A stretch of DNA of 64,000 bases from Rheinheimera sp. (lineage in GTDB: Bacteria; Pseudomonadota; Gammaproteobacteria; Enterobacterales; Alteromonadaceae), in assembly GCA_003482455.1 (NCBI GenBank), contig DMYW01000002.1, forward strand, positions 1-64,000, given 5' to 3'. The position numbers and the translations under genes are program-made. This document shows, piece after piece, positions 51,807 to 62,400 of the stretch. Each line of letters opens with the position of its first letter. Within the stretch, counting starts at the first letter, position 1. Under the pieces are notes generated by a model. The model saw nothing but the letters and a program-made list of their open reading frames with translations. It ran no database searches and was not told the origin of the DNA.

Positions 51807-52727
51807 ATGGACTTACACGTCATTCCCTATCTGTGTTTAGGCCTTGCCATACTCGCCTGTTTTTGGCCGCGATTACCTGCTTTGCTTCCTGCGCTGCTGA
51901 CTATAGTCGCCTGTATCAGCGCCTTGTTGTGTGATGTCATTAGTGTCGCGGCTATTCCCAGTTTAGCGGTGATTGCCGCGCTGGTGGGCCTGCACCCGCT
52001 GCTGCGCCAACGCGCGCCACGAGCAGCAAGCATAGTGCTAGCCTTGCTCGCGCTGGTGTTACTGGCCCTCGCCATGCACAAGCTACCCGGCTTTCACAAT
52101 GTGTTGTTGCTTGACCAAGTGCAGGTCAGCCGAGATGGTATCCCTTTTACCCTGTACGCCAATTTCGACAAAGGGCTGGCGGGTGTGGTGTTGCTGCTGG
52201 TGTTGTGGCCGCTCAGTCAATATCCACAGGGTAACTGGCAAAGCCAGCACCGCGGGCCTTTGGCGCCGCCAGCTACGTCCTTGCGCTACGACCAACTGCT
52301 GTGGCGCGGTTTTTGGCCATTGTTCCCATTGACGTTTTTGTTTAGTGAATTGCTCGGCGTCACTTTTGGCTTTTTAACCTGGGATCCTAAGTTTCCGTCT
52401 TATACCTTGTTATTTTTGGCGGTAAATCTGTGGTTGACCTGTGTCGCCGAAGAGCTGTTTTTCCGTGGCTTGTTGCAAACCAGCCTGCAACGCTGGTTGG
52501 CGGCACGTGGTTATGCGTTGTGGCCGGCGGCGGTGCTAGTGGGGCTGCTGTTTGGCGTCGCACATTTAGCCGGCGGCTGGCCGTACGCAGTAGCCGTGAC
52601 CTTTGCCGGGATCGGTTATGGCCTGATGTATCTGCGCTCTGGCCGCATCGAAGTCGCCATTCTTGGCCATTTTGCGTTAAATGCCGTGCATTTCCTGTTA
52701 TTTAGTTATCCGATGCTGGCCAGCTAA
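51807..52727 (+). CDS. CPBP-family intramembrane metalloprotease (CAAX protease-like)
   Basis: 306 aa from ATG 51807 (TTG 51804 is an alternative). About eight hydrophobic segments. The C-terminal ABI/CPBP domain has EELFFRG (about 213-219), FGVAH (about 248-252) and HFALNA (about 288-293), the three motifs with catalytic Glu, Arg and His. Bacterial relatives process bacteriocins or act in membrane protein turnover; no bacteriocin gene is nearby. sbcD follows 25 bases on. Confidence 0.85.
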   Translation: MDLHVIPYLCLGLAILACFWPRLPALLPALLTIVACISALLCDVISVAAIPSLAVIAALVGLHPLLRQRAPRAASIVLALLALVLLALAMHKLPGFHNVLLLDQVQVSRDGIPFTLYANFDKGLAGVVLLLVLWPLSQYPQGNWQSQHRGPLAPPATSLRYDQLLWRGFWPLFPLTFLFSELLGVTFGFLTWDPKFPSYTLLFLAVNLWLTCVAEELFFRGLLQTSLQRWLAARGYALWPAAVLVGLLFGVAHLAGGWPYAVAVTFAGIGYGLMYLRSGRIEVAILGHFALNAVHFLLFSYPMLAS

Positions 52728-52752
52728 CGCCGCGTCCAAAGAAGCCTTTTTC

Positions 52753-54084
52753 ATGTTACGAATTCTGCATACCTCGGATTGGCATTTAGGCCAACACTTT
52801 ATCGGCAAAAGTCGCGATGCCTGCCATCGGGCGTTTTTTCAATGGCTGACTGAAACCATCCAGACGCAACAAATCGATGTTCTGCTGGTGGCCGGCGACA
52901 TTTTTGACACAGCGACGCCGCCCAGTTATGCCCGCGAGTTGTACCATCAATTGCTCGCCGACCTGTACCGTTTGAAAGTCCAAGTGATAGTGCTGGGCGG
53001 TAACCACGACTCAGTGGCCGTGCTTAACGAAAGCGCGTCGCTGCTGAAAGTTCTAAACACCTGCGTAATACCGGGTCTGGCGGCGGATTTATCGACCCAT
53101 CTGCAGCCCTTGTATGACCAAGCCGGTTTTCCGGCGGCTATGCTGGTGGCCTTGCCGTTTGTGCGTGCGCGCGATTTGTCGGCCCATCAAGGACTGCTCA
53201 GCGTAGCGGGTCAAACCGAACAACAAAAAAACCGTGATTTGCAGCAGCAACTCGGCCAGTTGTACGAAACCTTGTATCAGTTGGCGACAAAACAAGCCGC
53301 TGACCTTGCCGCATCGTATCAACAACAAACCGGCCAGCCCCGCCAAATCCCTGTGCTGGGTAGCGGCCATTTGACGACGGTCGGCGCCTCGCGCAGCGAA
53401 TCCGTACGTGAGATTTATATCGGCAGCCTCGAAGCCTTTCGCGCCGACGGCTTCCCGCCGTTTGCATACCTGGCACTGGGGCATATTCATCAAGCGCAAC
53501 AAGTCGGCGGCAACCCGTTTTTCCGCTATTGCGGCGCGCCACTAGCGCTCGGGTTTGACGAAGCCAATCAACACAAACAAGTGCTGCAAATCGATATTTC
53601 AGACCAAGGTGAGGTGCAACTGCCGGTGGCTTTACCGGTGCCTGATGTGCAACCGCTGGCCTCACTGACCGTGAATTTAGCTACCGTGCGCGCCTGTGTG
53701 CAGCAGGAACTTAGCCGTCGTGGTTTTACCGAGGAACCTCATCACAGAGTCGGCAAGACACTGTGGCTAGAGCTGATTTTAAGCGGTGAAGATGCACTGC
53801 TGACCGATGTACAAGCGCAATTGCAACAACAACTGGCTGAATTACCAGTCGAGTTGCTCAAGCTGCGACGCGCCAAAACCGCCGAAACTTCACTGGTGCA
53901 AGCACAATTAACGCTGCAAGAACTCACGCCAGAAGACGTATTCGCCGAGCGGCTGGCGCACGAACAGCTGAGTGACGAAACCAAGCTGCGACTTAGCCAA
54001 TTGCACGCTGACGTGCTGTCACAAGTGCAACTTGCGGCACAACCGGCAGCTACCTTGCTAGCTTCGGCGGAGGTCACGCCATGA
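52753..54084 (+). CDS. sbcD: DNA repair exonuclease SbcCD subunit D (Mre11-like)
   Basis: 443 aa from ATG 52753; the frame up to 52681 overlaps the CPBP gene and is not needed. Metallophosphoesterase motifs in order: HTSDWHLGQ (5-13), AGDIFD (about 48-53), GGNHD (about 80-84), GSGHLT (about 205) and LGHIHQ (about 244). With SbcC it opens hairpins and cleaves palindromic DNA. The C-terminal capping part is Gln-rich. Its stop overlaps the sbcC start (ATGA). Confidence 0.95.
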   Translation: MLRILHTSDWHLGQHFIGKSRDACHRAFFQWLTETIQTQQIDVLLVAGDIFDTATPPSYARELYHQLLADLYRLKVQVIVLGGNHDSVAVLNESASLLKVLNTCVIPGLAADLSTHLQPLYDQAGFPAAMLVALPFVRARDLSAHQGLLSVAGQTEQQKNRDLQQQLGQLYETLYQLATKQAADLAASYQQQTGQPRQIPVLGSGHLTTVGASRSESVREIYIGSLEAFRADGFPPFAYLALGHIHQAQQVGGNPFFRYCGAPLALGFDEANQHKQVLQIDISDQGEVQLPVALPVPDVQPLASLTVNLATVRACVQQELSRRGFTEEPHHRVGKTLWLELILSGEDALLTDVQAQLQQQLAELPVELLKLRRAKTAETSLVQAQLTLQELTPEDVFAERLAHEQLSDETKLRLSQLHADVLSQVQLAAQPAATLLASAEVTP

Positions 54085-57000
54085 AAATCTTGTCCGTTCG
54101 GCTGCTGAACCTCAACTCGTTACGTGGTGAGTGGAAAATCGATTTTCGCGATGAAGCCTTTGCGCAAAGCAACCTGTTTGCCATCACAGGCCCCACCGGC
54201 GCGGGTAAAAGCACTTTGCTTGATGCCATCTGCTTGGCGCTGTATCACCAAACGCCACGTTTAAAAACGCTCAGTGCCACCAGCAATGAACTGATGAGTC
54301 GCCACACCGCCGAGTGTTTAGCCGAGGTGGAATTTGCGGTACGCGGTGGCGAGTACCGCGCGTTTTGGAGCCAGCGTCGCTCACGCGGGGCACTGGATGG
54401 CAATCTGCAAGCCGCTCGCGTCGAGCTCGCAACCATCGACGGGCAGATCCTTACCGACAAAAGCAAAGAAAAATTGGAACTGACCGAGCAGCTGACCGGC
54501 CTTGATTTTGCCCGCTTCACCCGCTCGATTTTGTTGTCCCAAGGCAACTTCGCGGCGTTTCTCAATGCCAGTGCCAATGAGCGTGCGGAACTTTTGGAAG
54601 AGCTGACCGGCACGCAAATCTACGGCGAGATCTCGATCGCGGTGCATGAACGCTGTCGCGATCTCAAGCAACAACAAGACGTGATGCTGGCTCGGATCGG
54701 TGGCATCACTTTGTGCACGGATGATGAGTTGCAACAACTCGGAACGGACATTCGCCAGCGCACCGAAGCCCATACGCAGGCACAACAACGCTTGCAACAG
54801 CAACGTCGCGCGGCACAGTGGTATCACGAACACGCACTGGCCAGCGGCCAACACCAAGAAGCGGCAGAAAAACTGCAACAAGTCGCAGCCCAAGTGGATG
54901 CCGCCAAAGTTGGCTTGGCGAAGTTAGCGCGGCATCACGAATTGCAACAGTTACAGCCGCTGTATCAACAACTGTTAACCCAACGTGGACTTCGCAACGA
55001 ACAAGAACAGGCCGCGACACAGATCCAACAGCAGTGGCAACAAGCGCTACCGCTATACCAACAATCGTACGCGGCGGGCTTGCAGCTGTTGGTGACACAA
55101 CGCCTGCAAACAGAACAACACTTGGCGCAACATCAGGCGCAATTGGCGGAATTAGACGCGGCGCCTCTGGGCGATGTCGGTCAATTAAGTGCCGAACAAG
55201 CGCGCTTGGATAGCCAGTTAGTGCAGTTGCAGCAACTAGGCCGGGCCTTGCAACAGACGCTCGAGGCTCTGCCCGCTATGGCAAATGAACTGCAGCAGTT
55301 GGCACAGGCCAAGCCAGCGGATGTGAGTGTGTTGCGGCAACGCGTGGCTGCCTGCCTTGCCGAAGTAACACCACTACAACAAGAGCTGGCGCAGTGGCAA
55401 GCCCCGCAAGCATTGGCGCAACAGCAACAATGGCAACACCAAGCGACCTTGCTGCAACGTTTATTGGATGCACTGACCTTACAACAACAAGGCCAACAGC
55501 AACTGCATGAATTACAACAGCAACAACAAGCGTTGCAGCCGCAGTTGCAGGAAAAACGCCAGCTGTTTCGGCAGCTAAAAGAACAACTAGATGACAAAAA
55601 ACAACTGCTGTCGCAACAACAACTTATTTCAGCTTTGTTGCAACATCGCCATGCGTTAACCGATGGCGCCCCATGCCCCTTGTGTGGCTCGTTGGAACAT
55701 CCAGCGCCTTTGGACAATCAACAAACCGATGCACTGCCTGCGCTGCAAGCCAAAATTGCGGAACTCGAACTGCACATCGAGCAACATACACAGGACGGCA
55801 CACGTCTTGGCACCATCGAACAACAGCTACAACTGCAACAACAGCAATTGCAACAACGTCTCGATGCACTAGCGAGCCAATTGTCCGAGCAGTGGCAACA
55901 ACTGCTGGCGAGTCTACATGGCACTGTCGCCGCCCAAACGGCAGAATTGAGCCACAACTATTTGTTGCAGCTGCAACAACAAGTCACCCAGCAAGCCAGC
56001 GCATTGCACCAACAACAGTTGGCATTTGATAGCAAACAACAACGCTTGCAAGCGGCACAACAACAACTGCAGCAGTTGCAACACGGCTTGCTCGCGGCAG
56101 AGCAAGCCGCCACCCAACAGCGCGAGCAGTTCGCAGCGAAGCAACAACAACTGACCCAGCAGCAGGCGCTTGCCACACAGCAGGCCAGCGAGTTGCTACA
56201 AACCGTTGAACAGTGGTCACAGTTGTATCCTGTGCTGTGCAGTGTCTGGCCCGATGCTGCTGCCGAGCCAACGCAGTTGCTACGCTTGGCGAAACAATGG
56301 CGCGAACTACTGAACCGCGAACAGCAACGCCTCAGTACAACGCTTCAAGCCATAACCGCTTGGCAACAGCAACGCGAACAACTGCAACAGCAGCTCACCA
56401 AGCTGCGGGACGACTATACGGCGATACAGCAACAAGCTGCGTTGTGGCAGCAACTTCCCGCCGTGCCTACCGTGCCGCAGGGCCTTACGGTTGCAGCGTT
56501 CGACAACCATAACATTGCTGTAAGCCCCGTCAGTTTGCCGCAGTTGCAGACACAGTTGCAGCAGCTTGAGCACCTTGCCACCACCTTGCAATGGCACCGT
56601 CAGCAACAACAGGAGCATCAAACGCACTGCCAGCAACTGCAGCAGCAGTTTTTGCAGCAAGCGCAAGCGCTTGGACTCAGTAGTGAAAGCGACTTCTTGT
56701 TGGGCCTGCTGAGCGATGAGCAAAAAGTCCAACTGGAAGCTCAGCAACACCACTTAGAGCAACAACGTGTGCAAGCGCAAACTCTGTCCAACGATGCGAC
56801 ACAAAAGCTGCAGCAACTAGAACTCGCCAAGCAACAAGACAGTGATTTGGCGGACACCTTGCAGCAGCAACCAAACCTAGCAACGCTGCAACAAGCCATC
56901 ACCGACGGCGAATTAGCGCAACAACAAGCCTTGCAGCAGTTGGGGCAGTTACAACAACAATGGCAAACCCAACAACAGCTAGCAGCCCAACAAGCCGATT

Positions 57001-57548
57001 TGGTCACGCAACTGCAACAGCTACAGTTGGACTATCAAGACTGGCAAAAGCTTTACAGCTTGATTGGCAGTGCCGACGGCGCACGCTATCGGCGCTTTGC
57101 GCAGGGACTGACCTTGCAGCAGTTGGTGTTGCTGGCGAACCGCCAGCTGCAACAGCTGCACAGCCGTTATCAGCTGGCTCGTAAAGCCGACTCTGAACTA
57201 GAACTGGTCGTCGTCGATAGTTGGCAAGCCGATAGTGAGCGCGACACCAAAACCTTGTCCGGTGGCGAAAGCTTTTTGGTATCGCTGGCCTTAGCGTTAG
57301 CGTTGTCGGATTTGGTCAGTCATAAGACGCGGCTCGAATCGCTGTTTTTGGATGAAGGCTTTGGCACGCTCGACCCAGAAACCTTAGAAAGTGCGTTGGC
57401 GGCGCTCGATCAACTGCAAGCCAGCGGCCGGATGATTGGGGTGATCAGCCATGTCGAGGCGCTAAAAGAGCGGATCCCGACGCAAATTCGAGTGCACAAG
57501 CAAGCAGGCTCTGGCTGGAGTCGGATCGAGCTGCCGACCGCACTCTAA
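54081..57548 (+). CDS. sbcC: DNA repair exonuclease SbcCD subunit C, very glutamine-rich coil
   Basis: SMC-like ATPase, 1155 aa (E. coli 1048). Walker A GPTGAGKST at 37-45, zinc hook CPLC at 532-535 at the tip of the coiled coil, ABC signature LSGGES near 1059 and Walker B LFLDEGFGTLD near 1090. The coils (about 215-520 and 550-1010) are strikingly rich in Gln, with many QQQ and QQLQ runs; in one 60-residue stretch after the hook 22 are Gln. Key residues are intact, so it should be active. Confidence 0.95.
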   Translation: MKILSVRLLNLNSLRGEWKIDFRDEAFAQSNLFAITGPTGAGKSTLLDAICLALYHQTPRLKTLSATSNELMSRHTAECLAEVEFAVRGGEYRAFWSQRRSRGALDGNLQAARVELATIDGQILTDKSKEKLELTEQLTGLDFARFTRSILLSQGNFAAFLNASANERAELLEELTGTQIYGEISIAVHERCRDLKQQQDVMLARIGGITLCTDDELQQLGTDIRQRTEAHTQAQQRLQQQRRAAQWYHEHALASGQHQEAAEKLQQVAAQVDAAKVGLAKLARHHELQQLQPLYQQLLTQRGLRNEQEQAATQIQQQWQQALPLYQQSYAAGLQLLVTQRLQTEQHLAQHQAQLAELDAAPLGDVGQLSAEQARLDSQLVQLQQLGRALQQTLEALPAMANELQQLAQAKPADVSVLRQRVAACLAEVTPLQQELAQWQAPQALAQQQQWQHQATLLQRLLDALTLQQQGQQQLHELQQQQQALQPQLQEKRQLFRQLKEQLDDKKQLLSQQQLISALLQHRHALTDGAPCPLCGSLEHPAPLDNQQTDALPALQAKIAELELHIEQHTQDGTRLGTIEQQLQLQQQQLQQRLDALASQLSEQWQQLLASLHGTVAAQTAELSHNYLLQLQQQVTQQASALHQQQLAFDSKQQRLQAAQQQLQQLQHGLLAAEQAATQQREQFAAKQQQLTQQQALATQQASELLQTVEQWSQLYPVLCSVWPDAAAEPTQLLRLAKQWRELLNREQQRLSTTLQAITAWQQQREQLQQQLTKLRDDYTAIQQQAALWQQLPAVPTVPQGLTVAAFDNHNIAVSPVSLPQLQTQLQQLEHLATTLQWHRQQQQEHQTHCQQLQQQFLQQAQALGLSSESDFLLGLLSDEQKVQLEAQQHHLEQQRVQAQTLSNDATQKLQQLELAKQQDSDLADTLQQQPNLATLQQAITDGELAQQQALQQLGQLQQQWQTQQQLAAQQADLVTQLQQLQLDYQDWQKLYSLIGSADGARYRRFAQGLTLQQLVLLANRQLQQLHSRYQLARKADSELELVVVDSWQADSERDTKTLSGGESFLVSLALALALSDLVSHKTRLESLFLDEGFGTLDPETLESALAALDQLQASGRMIGVISHVEALKERIPTQIRVHKQAGSGWSRIELPTAL

Positions 57549-57565
57549 ATGAACCACACAGGCCA

Positions 57566-57581
57566 GATGACATTTGTCATC
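57566..57581. promoter_or_regulatory. Palindrome upstream of the DesK/DesR operon
   Basis: GATGACATTTGTCATC is a perfect palindrome (7-bp arms, TT centre), 76 bases before the histidine kinase gene and 17 bases after the sbcC stop. No T-run follows. It is a natural candidate for the DesR-type regulator binding site (autoregulation). Its central 10 bases match the core of the first blaI operator, read on the other strand. Confidence 0.6.
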
Positions 57582-57656
57582 GAAAACCGCTGACGTCTGC
57601 CACTGTAGCTACTGGTCGCTGCACCATACACTGACAGGTAATAAACGACTTGCTGG

Positions 57657-58769
57657 ATGACCAACATGAGTAAAACGTTCGACAACAAATGGTCTTGGGT
57701 TTACCTATTTAACCTGATTTTTTATCTGATCCCGCTGTGGGCTATTGAGCTACCTTGGTGGCAGCGCGCCATCGCTTTGCTGGTGCTGATCCCATTTTTG
57801 TTTTGCTACTTTTGGGGCTACCGCGCGGCGCCACAACAATTGTGGCAACCGACGCTGTGCATCTATCTGCTAGCCGTCGCAATTAGCCCGCTCAACCCCG
57901 GCAGTATCGCGTTATTCACCTTTGCCGGTTATTTTATTGGCATGGGTTACCCGGCCAAACGCGCCATCTTCACCTTGCTCGGTGTCTGTGCCAGCATACT
58001 GCTGCTCAATGAACTCATCGGCTACAAAGGCCCGTATTTCTTTGTGTATGGCTCAGTCTTGGTGCTGGGGGTCGGTGGTTTTGGCATGTTGGATCGGCAT
58101 CGCCGGCAACTGCAACATCAAGAAGCACAAAGCCGCGAAGAAATTGCTCAGCTGGCACAAATGGTCGAACGTGAACGCATCGCCCGCGATTTACACGACA
58201 TCATGGGACACAGTCTTTCTAGCATCGCCTTAAAAGCCGATTTAGCGTTAGCGCTGAGCAAAGCCGGTCAAACCGATGCCGCGCAGCAGCAACTGACGGA
58301 ATTAGCGCAAATTGCCCGCGAGTCATTGTCTCAAGTGCGACAAACGGTTTCCGGCTATAAACACAAAGGCTTGTTAGGCGAAATCACCACGTTAGCGCAG
58401 CGGCTGCGCGATGGCGGTTTTCAGGTGAGTTTGGAAGGCGAAGTCCCCAAGCTTGCAGCGCGCGCTGAATCGGCGATTATCCTGGTGCTCACCGAACTGT
58501 GCACCAATGTACTGCGCCACAGCAAAGGCGATGTTTGCCGCATCAGTTTTGCCGACGAAGGCACCCACTGGCGCATTGAAGTGTCCGATAACGGGTTGGT
58601 GCAACACCTTGGCGCAGGCAATGGCTTAACTGGCGTGCGCGAGCGGCTGCAGCCGCTGTCGGCGCATTTAGAACTGGATGCAGGTGCAGGCCTGACCGCA
58701 CGCATTCGATTACCCAAACATGAAGCAACGGCCACTGTGGCAAGCGCTGTGCAAGGAACTGCTGAATGA
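57657..58769 (+). CDS. Sensor histidine kinase, DesK/NarX-type (HisKA_3)
   Basis: 370 aa. About five to six membrane segments in residues 13-145, a short coiled linker (about 148-165), HisKA_3 dimerisation domain with phospho-acceptor His 180 (ARDLHDIMGHSLSSI) and an HATPase_c domain (about 265-355) with LTELCTNVLRHS and GNGLTGVRERL. DesK-type kinases sense membrane fluidity or lipid-active stress. The response regulator gene follows with a 4-base overlap. No desaturase or ABC transporter is adjacent, so the output is unknown. Confidence 0.9.
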   Translation: MTNMSKTFDNKWSWVYLFNLIFYLIPLWAIELPWWQRAIALLVLIPFLFCYFWGYRAAPQQLWQPTLCIYLLAVAISPLNPGSIALFTFAGYFIGMGYPAKRAIFTLLGVCASILLLNELIGYKGPYFFVYGSVLVLGVGGFGMLDRHRRQLQHQEAQSREEIAQLAQMVERERIARDLHDIMGHSLSSIALKADLALALSKAGQTDAAQQQLTELAQIARESLSQVRQTVSGYKHKGLLGEITTLAQRLRDGGFQVSLEGEVPKLAARAESAIILVLTELCTNVLRHSKGDVCRISFADEGTHWRIEVSDNGLVQHLGAGNGLTGVRERLQPLSAHLELDAGAGLTARIRLPKHEATATVASAVQGTAE

Positions 58770-59362
58770 AAATACTACTTGCTGAAGACCAAGCCATGGT
58801 GCGCGGAGCACTTGCGGCACTGCTGCGGCTGAACAGCCAACATGAAATCATTGAAGCCGCTGACGGCGATGCCGCGTTTAAGTTGTTAAAAGAACAATCC
58901 TTTGACGTGTTATTGACCGATATTGAAATGCCAGGCCGCAGCGGGTTGGATTTGGCCGCTTACGTGCAGCAGCAACAGTTGCCGCAAAAAGTCGTGATCA
59001 TCACTACCTTTGGTCGCAGCGGTTACATTCGACGCGCGCTGGATTGTGGCGTCAGCGGCTTTTTACTAAAAGATGCGCCAATCGAGGATTTACTGGCGGC
59101 CCTGGACAAAGTGCTGACCGGCAAACGGGTGATCGACAGCGAATTAGCACTGTTGGCGCTAGGTGAACAAGACCCGCTGACCGACAAAGAGCGACGCGCT
59201 TTGCGTCTCGCCGCCGATGGCAAAACGACGGCTGAGATCGCCAGCTTGCTGTTTATCGCCGAAGGTACCGCCCGCAATTATCTGTCGGAAGCGATCGCAA
59301 AACTCAATGCGACCAATCGCGTCGACGCCGCGCGTATCGCCCAACAAAAAGGCTGGTTATAA
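58766..59362 (+). CDS. Response regulator, NarL/DesR type
   Basis: 198 aa. Receiver domain (1-120) with acidic pocket E7-D8, phospho-acceptor D52 (LTDIEMPG), Thr near 80 (IITTFG) and Lys 102 (LLKDAP). C-terminal LuxR-type helix-turn-helix (about 135-195: LTDKERRALRLAADGKT, then EGTARNYLSEAIAKL). ATG 58766 overlaps the kinase stop. Likely binds the palindrome at 57566-57581. Its last codons also form the terminator of the converging gene. Confidence 0.93.
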   Translation: MKILLAEDQAMVRGALAALLRLNSQHEIIEAADGDAAFKLLKEQSFDVLLTDIEMPGRSGLDLAAYVQQQQLPQKVVIITTFGRSGYIRRALDCGVSGFLLKDAPIEDLLAALDKVLTGKRVIDSELALLALGEQDPLTDKERRALRLAADGKTTAEIASLLFIAEGTARNYLSEAIAKLNATNRVDAARIAQQKGWL

Positions 59363-59370
59363 CCAGCCTT
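59346..59370 (-). terminator. Terminator of the converging PAS/GGDEF/EAL gene, inside the response-regulator end
   Basis: AAGGCTGG and CCAGCCTT (59349-59356 and 59363-59370) form a perfect stem around TTATAA, which contains the response-regulator stop codon. On the minus strand it is followed by TTTTT (59346-59350), so it mainly ends minus-strand transcripts. Confidence 0.8.
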
Positions 59371-59423
59371 ATTGCGTTGCAGCACTTTGCTGAAGGAATT
59401 CCACAGCGCTTTCGCACACTGCC

Positions 59424-62400
59424 TCACGCCTGCGGCGACGACGTTTCAACCGCTGCTTGTTGTTCATCCAGTAACTGGCGGAAGCGCTGCGCCGGCACCG
59501 GCGGACTAAACAAATACCCTTGGAATTGATCGCAGCGTTGCAGCTGCAAAAACTCCAGTTGCTGAGCAGTTTCAACGCCTTCCGCCAGCACTTTAAAACC
59601 CAACGTATGGGCGATGCCAATGATCGCCGTGGTGATTGCGACGTCGTCTTTGCTGTGCGGAATATCGTCGACGAATTTTTTGTCGATTTTCAGCACATCT
59701 AGCGGGAAACGTTTCAAATACGCCAATGACGAATAACCAGTGCCAAAGTCATCAATCGCCAGACGGATGCCAGTGGTTCGCAGGTCATTGAGCGTGGCGA
59801 TCACTGTATCTTGATGTTCCATTAAGGCACTTTCGGTCAGTTCTAACTCCAATAATTGCGCTGGGTAGCCAGTACTAGCCAACACATCTTGCACCAACTG
59901 CCGCATATCAAAGCGCCTAAACTGCGCCGGTGACACGTTAACGGCCAGCGTTAACCTTGGTAACCCTGCATCCAGCCATTCTTTGCCTTGGCGACAGGTT
60001 TCTCGCAACACAAATTCGCCAACGTCATGAATAAGTCCACAGGCTTCGGCTACAGGAATAAACCGCGCCGGCGAAATCATGCCTTGATCGGGGTCGAACC
60101 AACGCACCAGCGCTTCTGCCCCCGTAATATGACCGCTATAAATATCGACTTGCGGTTGGTAGAACACCTGCAAATGCCCCAAACGAATCGCTTTGCGTAA
60201 TTGCGCTTCCAACGTCAATCGGTCACGCGCCGCTTGGGTGTAACTATCTGAGAAGAAAGTGAACATGTTGCGGCCAGCGGCTTTGGCCTTGTACAGCGCC
60301 GCATCAGCGCCTTGTAACAGCAGCGTGGTATTGTCACCGTGATCGGGAAACACACTAATGCCGATGCTGGCACCTAACTGCACTTCGACCGAATCGGATA
60401 ACACAAAACTATGGCCTATTTGCTCAATCAGCGACGAAGCGACATCCGCTGCGCTATCAATTGCATCGATTTTACCAAGCAAAATCGCAAACTCATCGCC
60501 GCCTAAACGGGCCACCACATCGGCTTCCCGCAGCCGTTTTTTCAAGCGATTGGCCACTTGTAGCAACAACAAATCACCCAGCGCATGGCCATACGAATCA
60601 TTGACGTCTTTGAAGTGGTCTAAGTCCAACACCAACACCGCCAGCTTGTGTTGGTCACGGCGCGCTTCTTTAATCGCCTGATCCACCTGCTGTAAAAACA
60701 AATGCCGATTCGGCAGATGGGTCAGTTCATCGTGCTCCGTTAAGAACATCATTTCCGCTTCGGTGGCGCGGATTTCGGAAAGGTCAGTGAAAATGGCGGC
60801 ATAGTGGCAAACTTCTTGTGACTCATTAAACACAGCGCTGATTGATAGCTGCAGTGGCATCACTTCGCCATCTTTACGGCGGTTAAATAACTCACCTTGC
60901 CAGTGATGATCATGCTGCAGTTCCGCCCAAATTTGTTGGTAGAACTCTTCGGTATGGCGCGTAGAGCGCAGCAGATGCACGGATTGGCCAATCAACTCTT
61001 CTTCTTCATAGCCAAACAGTTGCAACAATGCAGGATTCACCGAAATGATCCGCTTGTGCGTATCCATAATCAAAATGCCTTCCCGACTACTGCGAAACAC
61101 TGCATCGGCTAGGCGCAAATTGGCTTGCTGTTTTTTACGCTCCGACAAATCAAAATCCATGCAGAAGATTTGTGGCGAGCGCCCCGGCAACTGCAATACC
61201 ACATGACTGCTATACACCTGCACCGGATCACCCGATTTGTGCTTGAGCACCAACTCGCCCGCAGGCTCTGCCACGCCGCTGCGAACCATCATGCTGATGG
61301 CTTGGCTCACCCCGTCATGCATCTCGGGCGGAATAATTAAATCCAATAAACTTCGACCCAGCGCTTCTTCTTTGCTGTAGCCATATAAACTCTCACTGGC
61401 TCTGTTCCAATAAAAAGTCGTGCCATCCGCTTCATATCCTTGCACAGCAATCTCAGGGGTACTGTCTAACAGGGTTCGGAACCGTAACTCACTTTCCATC
61501 CACTGTTGTTCTGCCATCCGCTGCAACGTGATGTCTTCAAGTTCGAGCAATAAATGCGTGACTTGCTGCTGGGCATCAGAGATCCCATACAAAGCTGATT
61601 CCAGCCAGACCACAGCACCATTGGGAGTCGGCCAATTTAGCTGCCGTTTTGGCACTGTGGTGCCCTGACACACCAGCTCCATCACATGCAGATATTCCTC
61701 GCGCAGTGATTCAGGTAACACAGTATCGAGTTTCTTCTGCAGGATCTGTTTGCCGCTTACGCCTGTGATGTCGTCAAATCGATGGTTGCAATACTGAATG
61801 ACGCCTGTGGCATCACAGATCACCACTGCCACCGGGTTCTGTTCAATGGCATTGGTTAGCAACAGATTCAACGCTTTCGCTTGGCTGCGCTCGACTAAAA
61901 ACGCGGCCAAACTGACGGTGAACTGGATCAGATCCACTTCATCGGTTCTAGGCGACCGATGCTCTGACAAATAGATAGCGAACGTGCCTAACAACCGGCG
62001 CTCTGTATCAAAAAACGGTGTGGACCAACAGGCTTGCAACCACTCAAATGGTTTGACGATTTCGCGATAATTCAACCACAACAAATCTTGGTGAACGTCC
62101 TGCACAAACACCGCTTGCCGTGTTGCCGCCGCAGTGCCGCAGGAGCCATTGCCGTAACGGATCGGCAGTCCTTCGGTTTTTTGCTTGTATTCGTCCGGTA
62201 AACTCGGGGCAGCAGCATTGGTTAAGCAATTCCGATTTACGTCAGCCAACATGATGGCACCACGCACCCCCGGAAGCTGCTGCTCAATAAACTTCACTAA
62301 TTCATTGAGTAGCTCAGACAGCGGAATATCTTCCAATAAACGATGCAACAAATAACTTTGCGCTTGTTGTTTCATTTGCTGCTGACGCCGCTCGCGAATA

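Noticed and set aside
54200..57180. CRISPR or tandem-repeat array in the CAA/CAG-rich stretch, and many Cys/Val-rich antisense frames
   Set aside because: The repeats are Gln codons in the SbcC frame, without regular repeat-spacer units; the antisense frames are their mirror.
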